DNA of 64,000 nt from Heyndrickxia coagulans 36D1 (GTDB lineage Bacteria > Bacillota > Bacilli > Bacillales > Bacillaceae_C). The notes beneath the pieces were generated by a model. The model saw only the letters and a program-made list of their open reading frames with translations. It was not told the DNA's origin and did not search any database. Made by a program: the position numbers and the translations under genes. Below, one piece after another: positions 59,703-64,000 of the stretch. The DNA lies in assembly GCF_000169195.2 (NCBI RefSeq), contig NC_016023.1:1922001-1986000 (forward strand), read 5' to 3'. The number at the start of each line of letters is the position of its first letter. Positions within the stretch are counted from its first letter, which is position 1.

Positions 59703-59872
59703 CACTTATAACTTTCAGGCAATTGTACTTCTAGGGTATTCTGGACATATTCAATTTGTTTTTCATCTACTCCTCCAGTAAAGTCATCAGATTCCATGTT
59801 TTCCTGAATAAAATAGATTAATTCCTCTTTATTCATTTAGGAATTCTCCTTAGCAGTTCATCTTTATCTATT

Positions 59873-59907
59873 AAAAAAAACCTTGAAAGGCGAAAACGAT
59901 TCAAGGT
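59873..59907 (-). terminator. Terminator of SUKH immunity gene 3
   Basis: CCTTGAA / TTCAAGG stem with an A-run on its left, giving a T-tail on the minus strand. Confidence 0.7.
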
Positions 59908-59925
59908 ATGTTTTATTATCGTGCT

Positions 59926-60366
59926 TTAATCAGCTAGTAACTCCAAATAATATTTATCATCTTCTCCGATCCTTTTTAAAAATTCTTCAAGAGAAGTCGC
60001 AATTTGAATATCATAATAGTAAACTGCACTTCTACTATTTTCATTCAATTCTATTGACATTAAAGCTGATTCACTGCCCTCAAAAAATATTAGTTTGTTA
60101 TTCTCAAATTCATCATAGATTTCTATGTCGGGATAAAACTCAAAATCATTAACTCTTAATCGAAAATCCCTTACTGAATATGGATCCATCATACGATTAA
60201 CATTAAACTCTGAACCTTTAATAAATCCGTAGCCAACCTCTAAATAAAAATTAACTAACTCCTTAGGAAATTTTAAATCAAGTTCCTTCTCAACCACTTT
60301 TATTTCGTTTTCAGTCACTGGATAAAAACTATTTTCTTGATTTGCCTTAATAAATTCATAGCTCAT
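59926..60366 (-). CDS. SMI1/KNR4 (SUKH) immunity protein 3
   Basis: 146 aa. VTENEIKVVEKELDLKFPKELVNFYLEVGYGFI is the SUKH N-terminal half (split here as residues about 17-49), and a YYYDIQIATSLEEFLKRI-like C terminus follows. AAAAGGTGAAAA lies upstream of ATG 60366. No toxin tip is attached upstream, only a scrambled LXG fragment. Confidence 0.82.
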   Translation of the reverse strand: MSYEFIKANQENSFYPVTENEIKVVEKELDLKFPKELVNFYLEVGYGFIKGSEFNVNRMMDPYSVRDFRLRVNDFEFYPDIEIYDEFENNKLIFFEGSESALMSIELNENSRSAVYYYDIQIATSLEEFLKRIGEDDKYYLELLAD

Positions 60367-60399
60367 TGTTTTTCACCTTTTAATAGTGTATTTGCTGGT

Positions 60400-60660
60400 G
60401 AACCTGCTTTATTCGATCAAAAAAGCGCGCAAAAAAGCAAACAGTACGCTTGAACAATTGTATGACTTTTGATATAACAGTTACCCGCTCCCTCGAAGCT
60501 TTAGACCAAGACATAGACACCATGATGATTTCGGATCTTGTTGAATTGCCCAAACTGGAAATTGATGAAAAATACTTATTTGCGTCTTCCAACAAATAGC
60601 CAATGGCGTTCTCCAGTTTTTTGAGGGCGGGGATGACGCTATTCTGGATATGAATAATTC
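60400..60660. pseudogene. Scrambled LXG toxin gene fragment C
   Basis: Three pieces of the LXG middle region are out of order. On the plus strand come I-x-K-K-A-R-K-K-A-N-S-T-L-E-Q-L-Y-D-F then T-R-S-L-E-A-L-D-Q-D-I-D-T-M-M (60408-60525), next I-S-D-L-V-E-L-P-K-L-E-I-D-E-K (60526-60571). The last piece is on the minus strand: I-Q-N-S-V-I-P-A-L-K-K-L-E-N-A-I-G-Y-L-L-E-D-A-N in 60575-60648. In the intact gene the third piece comes first and all are on one strand. Confidence 0.75.
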
Positions 60661-60742
60661 AGAGTAAAGCAATTTGACATGGATTTAAATGCATATAAGG
60701 TACAATTAAATTATAATGAACATCACTCATGTACTTATATAA

Positions 60743-61264
60743 TCAATGTTGTAATTGTTCCTGAATTTCTTTTATTTTATTGATTTCATAACTATAATTT
60801 ACATTTCCATCAAAGGATGACATTAATTTATTGAAAAACATATGAGCGCTCTTTAATATCGTAATTAAGAATTCTTGTCTGGGCAATGCTACACTGATGA
60901 TTTCTCCCTCTGCCAATCTAAATAGCACCATATCCTGTGAGATATTCTTCATTTCAATTTTAACTGGCTGGTCAGGAAAAAAAGTAGTACCATACCCAGT
61001 TTGTAATACGTCTTCTACTAACTTAATAAAATAGCTCCATAATTGATCAACTAAATCCCACAAGCTGAAATCCATTATGAATTGATCATAATATTGAATT
61101 GTAATAGCGCCATTTATATAATCGAAATCTATCTCTTGGGAGAGATTTTTAATTTCTGTTTCATTGTCAACTCTTATGAAATATTTATTTGGATTTTCTA
61201 GCATATCTTCCAAATTGTTTATTTCAAGATTAGGTTTTTTGATAAATGTATTAATTTTTAACAT
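60743..61264 (-). CDS. Probable cognate immunity protein of the LXG toxin
   Basis: 173 aa, acidic, of no family I recognise (IDFDYINGAITIQYYDQFIMDFSLWDL; ENPNKYFIRVDNETE). It begins 8 bp after the toxin stop codon, ahead of nothing else, the standard place of LXG immunity genes. Likely binds and inhibits the toxin tip in the cytoplasm. Confidence 0.72.
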   Translation of the reverse strand: MLKINTFIKKPNLEINNLEDMLENPNKYFIRVDNETEIKNLSQEIDFDYINGAITIQYYDQFIMDFSLWDLVDQLWSYFIKLVEDVLQTGYGTTFFPDQPVKIEMKNISQDMVLFRLAEGEIISVALPRQEFLITILKSAHMFFNKLMSSFDGNVNYSYEINKIKEIQEQLQH

Positions 61265-61272
61265 GAACTCAC

Positions 61273-63012
61273 CTACTTTGGATATAATTGTCCAATTCTT
61301 CCGTTTTTTATTCCTATTATATATTCAATTCCATTTACCGTTCCAGATATTTGATAGGAACCGACTGTTCCACGTTCTATTAAGATTTTTCGATTTTGTT
61401 GCATTACTCCTTGTACAATACTTGATATATCTTCTAGAGATAAATTTTTGTGAAGAAACGTTTGGCTCTTTTTAATAGATCCGTTCCAATATTTAGGATG
61501 GTGTCTTTCTAAAATATGCTTTATCCCTTTTTTATCTAGTATGAATTGTTGATTTCCAAATGTTATCTTCCTACTTTGAAAATTGGATAGAGCATTGATG
61601 ACTTTTTCAGGCTGAGCTTTGGTATTTTCTGCCCATTTTTCTTTTGTTGCCTTCTGAATTCTTATCCCCAATTCATCCATGGCATTATATGGAATCTTTG
61701 TTTTCCCGGTTCCAGCTGCTTCCAATGCAGGAACAAACCCTGTATTGACTTTCAGCTTCTCAGCCTTTTCTGCCAGCTTCCCGGCCTTGACAGCTTTCGT
61801 AGCTGTGCCCAGTTTGCTGAGGCCTTTGTCGCCAATAAGCGAGATTCCGATAGAAGTTAGCCCGTATGTGAAAAATTCCGTCCGGCTTTTGGCATCGCCG
61901 TGGATGACATCCCGTTCAAAAGCATTTTGGACGGCCTGCCCCATATACTTTGCCATATCGATCGTTTTATGTGCGGTGCTGTTCAACGTTGCAATTGGAG
62001 AAGATTTGAGCTTGTTTCCATAATCAACAGCTTTCTTTCCAATTGAAGAATAAGTATTACGATCTAAAGCGGACTTACCTAATGATAGGAGACCATTGAT
62101 CGTGTCACCGATAGCTTTTCCGGCACCATCATAAAATCCCTTCCAAATGTCAAGCAGGAGTGGATCGTCCGGGTTTTCTGAACCTGGAATGGCTTGTTTT
62201 GGGATTTCATCCACCAGTTCATAATGGGGCTGCTTGCTGCCGGGCTTACGGTATTCCATCACTATGACCCCGTCTTCATAGCGATGGAACTTGACGGACA
62301 GGTGACCTTCAAAGTCCTTGCCGTCAATGGTTTGAACTGGTTTCAAGCCGGTTTTCTGAATGAGCCCGCCTTCCAAACTGCGATAGGCTTCGGTCGGGTG
62401 GTAAGTGGCAATATCAAACGAACCATCACCCGCCATCGATTCCATTTGCCGGACAAACTTTATCATCGTGTCTATGTCCTGGTCTAAAGCCTCAAGCGAA
62501 CGGGTGGCTTTTGTGTCAAAATCATACAGCTGTTCAAGCGTCTTGTTTGCTTTTTTACGCGCTTTCTGGATTGGATGCAGTTTTTCATCAATGTCCAGTT
62601 TTGGCAGTTCAACAAGATCTGAAACTTCCCGCATTGCTTTATTGGCATCTTCCAGCAAATAGCCAATGGCGCTCTCCAGCTTTTTCAGTGCGGGGATGAC
62701 ACTATTCTGGATAAAAGCTTCCTCAATATAACCTTTCAGATCTGGTTCAAAATATGACAAATCTTTAAGAATCTGGTTCAGTTGCTCGTTGTAGTCGGCT
62801 AAAAACGACTGCAGATACAAGAGAAAAGGCTGGTGAAAATCCCGAAAATAGCCGCGTATCGCATTCCCGGCCTTGCCTTTAAACGCATCCTCCATGTTTA
62901 CAAAAGAGTCGATTGCCTGCTGGAGGTCCGAAATTTGATCGGATTTCTCCTTTAATGCCCTTTGTGTGTCCGGGGCGACTTGTTCAAACGCTTCGACATC
63001 AAGGGTTTTCAT
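61273..63012 (-). CDS. LXG-domain polymorphic toxin, intact
   Basis: 579 aa. The N-terminal LXG domain (about 1-210) begins MKTLDVEAFEQV and has GNAIRGYFRDFHQPFLLYLQS; it targets the protein to the type VII secretion system. A linker region (about 210-470) has KPVQTIDGKDFEGHLSVKF and a hydrophobic pre-toxin stretch (FFTYGLTSIGISLIG). The last about 100 residues are the toxin tip: GIKHILERHHPKYW, then GTVGSYQISGTVNGIEYIIGI and GQLYPK. A nuclease of the EndoU/BECR kind is possible, but I cannot assign it. It is preceded by YwqI- and YwqH-like genes and followed by an immunity gene. Confidence 0.88.
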   Translation of the reverse strand: MKTLDVEAFEQVAPDTQRALKEKSDQISDLQQAIDSFVNMEDAFKGKAGNAIRGYFRDFHQPFLLYLQSFLADYNEQLNQILKDLSYFEPDLKGYIEEAFIQNSVIPALKKLESAIGYLLEDANKAMREVSDLVELPKLDIDEKLHPIQKARKKANKTLEQLYDFDTKATRSLEALDQDIDTMIKFVRQMESMAGDGSFDIATYHPTEAYRSLEGGLIQKTGLKPVQTIDGKDFEGHLSVKFHRYEDGVIVMEYRKPGSKQPHYELVDEIPKQAIPGSENPDDPLLLDIWKGFYDGAGKAIGDTINGLLSLGKSALDRNTYSSIGKKAVDYGNKLKSSPIATLNSTAHKTIDMAKYMGQAVQNAFERDVIHGDAKSRTEFFTYGLTSIGISLIGDKGLSKLGTATKAVKAGKLAEKAEKLKVNTGFVPALEAAGTGKTKIPYNAMDELGIRIQKATKEKWAENTKAQPEKVINALSNFQSRKITFGNQQFILDKKGIKHILERHHPKYWNGSIKKSQTFLHKNLSLEDISSIVQGVMQQNRKILIERGTVGSYQISGTVNGIEYIIGIKNGRIGQLYPK

Positions 63013-63016
63013 GGCT

Positions 63017-63295
63017 TCACCTGCTCATCGCCCGGCCTTCAAAGCCTTTTTCCAATTGTTCATCGTATTCTTTCATGGCATGAACGGCTTTTTGCGCTGC
63101 GGCTTCATTTTTTGAAGTAACGGCCTGATATGCAGTGAGCAGGCCCTCCAGTTTCTGATTCAAATAGGCAAGCTGCTGAAGGGAAGATAAAGGGTACGAA
63201 CCCATGCCATCCATTGAAATGTCCAGGTTTTGTGCTTGTGAGTGGATTTTTGCAAGCGACTTTTCAACTGATCCGAATTGGATTTTGACTTCCAT
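63017..63295 (-). CDS. YwqI-like (DUF5344) LXG partner protein
   Basis: 92 aa from ATG 63295 (MEVKIQFGSVEKSLAKI); ATG 63301 is an alternative. A helical hairpin protein of the size of ESX/WXG100 partners: SLQQLAYLNQKLEGLLTAYQ and AAAQKAVHAMKEYDEQLEKG. Such small proteins bind the LXG domain and are needed for its secretion. It ends 4 bp before the toxin start. Confidence 0.85.
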   Translation of the reverse strand: MEVKIQFGSVEKSLAKIHSQAQNLDISMDGMGSYPLSSLQQLAYLNQKLEGLLTAYQAVTSKNEAAAQKAVHAMKEYDEQLEKGFEGRAMSR

Positions 63296-63297
63296 CT

Positions 63298-63648
63298 TCA
63301 CACCCCTTTTTTGTACATTTTTACCATTTCGGCTCGAATGGCTGTTTCAATTTGGTTGTTTTGGGTGGTAAGCTTACTGATTTTTTCGTCTAGCAGTTGA
63401 AGGGCCGTATTGATTTGCTTTTCCGTTGCGTTAAAGCTTTCAAGCAGTTCGTTTTTTCGGACTAACTGGAACTGCTTCGCCAACTGCCCCTCCCAAGTTG
63501 AGGCGGACAGAGCGGGCTGAAGAGCGTGCTTTTCTTTCTCCGCCAGTGCGTGCTTCGATTCTAGCAGTGCCTGTTTGCTTTTTTTCAGGCGTTCCAATTC
63601 TTCCTGGTTTTGTGAGCGTTGAAAATTCAAGAGCGAAATGATACTCAT
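63298..63648 (-). CDS. YwqH-like (DUF5082) LXG partner protein
   Basis: 116 aa from ATG 63648 (MSIISLLNFQRSQ), with GGGGGT 6 bp upstream; the open frame extends farther back without a site. Long helices with a central WxG-type turn (SASTWEGQLAKQF). First gene of the LXG operon; it overlaps the YwqI-like start by a few bases. It probably forms a complex with the LXG domain and the YwqI-like protein. Confidence 0.85.
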   Translation of the reverse strand: MSIISLLNFQRSQNQEELERLKKSKQALLESKHALAEKEKHALQPALSASTWEGQLAKQFQLVRKNELLESFNATEKQINTALQLLDEKISKLTTQNNQIETAIRAEMVKMYKKGV

Positions 63649-63681
63649 GTTTACCCCCGGATTTCGTAATATTTTGGTTTT

Positions 63682-63710
63682 ATTATCCAAGGTTACGGAA
63701 ACGTTGTCAA
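63682..63710 (-). promoter_or_regulatory. LXG operon promoter
   Basis: On the minus strand TTGACA (63710-63705), exactly 17 bp, then GATAAT (63687-63682), 34 bp before the first gene. Near-consensus sigma-A type, so the operon may be expressed strongly. Confidence 0.78.
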
Positions 63711-64000
63711 TTTGGTGAATGGCGGCATATAGGTGAATAGAAGGAGGGGATAGAAGAAAAATACACTTACTTGGGGGCAAATTTGAATCTTTTTTAGTAA
63801 AAACTACCAAATTAAGGAAATAAAATAGGTCTTTCGATGGAGATTTCCGGAATGGTTATTTTTCAACCTTACACCCATCATGGTACTCCCCCCGCTAGTG
63901 ATCAAGCGTTTTGTCGAAATATTGTGCTATTTCTAGTGGGATACAGGGGCAGCAGAAAAACAAAAACCTTGAAAGGCATTTAACGGCTCTAATCAATCAC
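63711..64000. other. Upstream of the LXG operon
   Basis: I see no gene in the last 290 bp. An AAAAACCTTGAAAGGC segment near the end (63963-63978) also occurs at 59876-59891 in the terminator of SUKH gene 3. Confidence 0.4.

Larger units (their letters stand above)
57713..59836 (-). pseudogene. SMI1/KNR4 (SUKH) immunity protein 2, split by an IS
   Basis: The N part is 59836-59703 (MNKEELIYFIQENMES...VQLPESYKW) and the C part 58028-57713 (FLTNYGSGGLFGVDILGV...EEDF). Removing the IS and one CACTTA copy gives 450 nt, 149 aa, reading L-P-E-S-Y-K-W-F-L-T-N-Y-G-S-G-G, a normal SUKH core. The C part also has an unrelated upstream run-in from the IS end. Confidence 0.88.

Noticed and set aside
62194-62487. 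97-codon plus-strand frame inside the LXG gene
   Set aside because: It is antisense to the conserved toxin middle and recurs in the LXG fragments only because those share that sequence.

Overview
The window looks like chromosomal DNA of a facultatively anaerobic, low-to-mid GC Bacillaceae bacterium of the Heyndrickxia/Bacillus coagulans type. This is an inference from gene content: 2,3-butanediol dehydrogenase, class III ribonucleotide reductase, a malolactic-type cluster, an alpha-glucoside PTS operon and a Bacillus-style LXG toxin locus. No search was run. There is no rRNA, tRNA or CRISPR array.

1-8.4 kb is ordinary chromosome: the end of a glycerate kinase gene, bdhA, a tandem P-loop ATPase, the nrdDG operon and a glutamate/proton symporter (gltP). 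The nrdDG leader carries two NrdR boxes 32 bp apart and a cobalamin riboswitch with a probable terminator.

8.66-31.2 kb is an AT-rich accessory island. It is bracketed by a 1.58-kb near-identical direct repeat (7081-8656 and 29651-31225) containing gltP, its terminator and the promoter plus Shine-Dalgarno of the next gene. Inside lie type I restriction-modification system 1 (hsdM, hsdS, hsdR plus a YgjP-like metallopeptidase), a SIR2-like DUF4917 gene cut by a MITE, an orphan VbhA-type antitoxin, eight 11-bp tandem repeats, cadCA, a broken mini-integrase, a truncated YcgG gene, an LD-carboxypeptidase and a stack of insertion sequences, some nested. The second gltP copy is frameshifted.

31.2-43.3 kb is chromosome again. 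A short-chain dehydrogenase gene and the malolactic cluster (mleR, mleS, AEC transporter) come first; the dehydrogenase, mleS and the transporter gene each carry one frameshift. Then follow an RpiR-type regulator with an alpha-glucoside PTS EIICB, a GH4 6-phospho-alpha-glucosidase and a separate EIIA, three diverged tandem repeats in an intergenic gap, a glutathione peroxidase, a LysE exporter and a small Lys-rich protein.

43.4-54.5 kb is a second defence island: a decayed N6-methylase fragment followed by five co-directional genes, hsdM2-hsdS2-hsdR2-mcrB-mcrC.

54.7-63.7 kb, all on the minus strand, is an LXG polymorphic-toxin locus. The complete operon (YwqH-like, YwqI-like, LXG toxin, immunity) lies at the right end. 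To its left is a series of orphan immunity genes (YezG, three SUKH/SMI1, one coiled-coil), cut-off toxin tips and displaced or inverted pieces of the toxin gene. A complete IS5-type element splits one SUKH gene.
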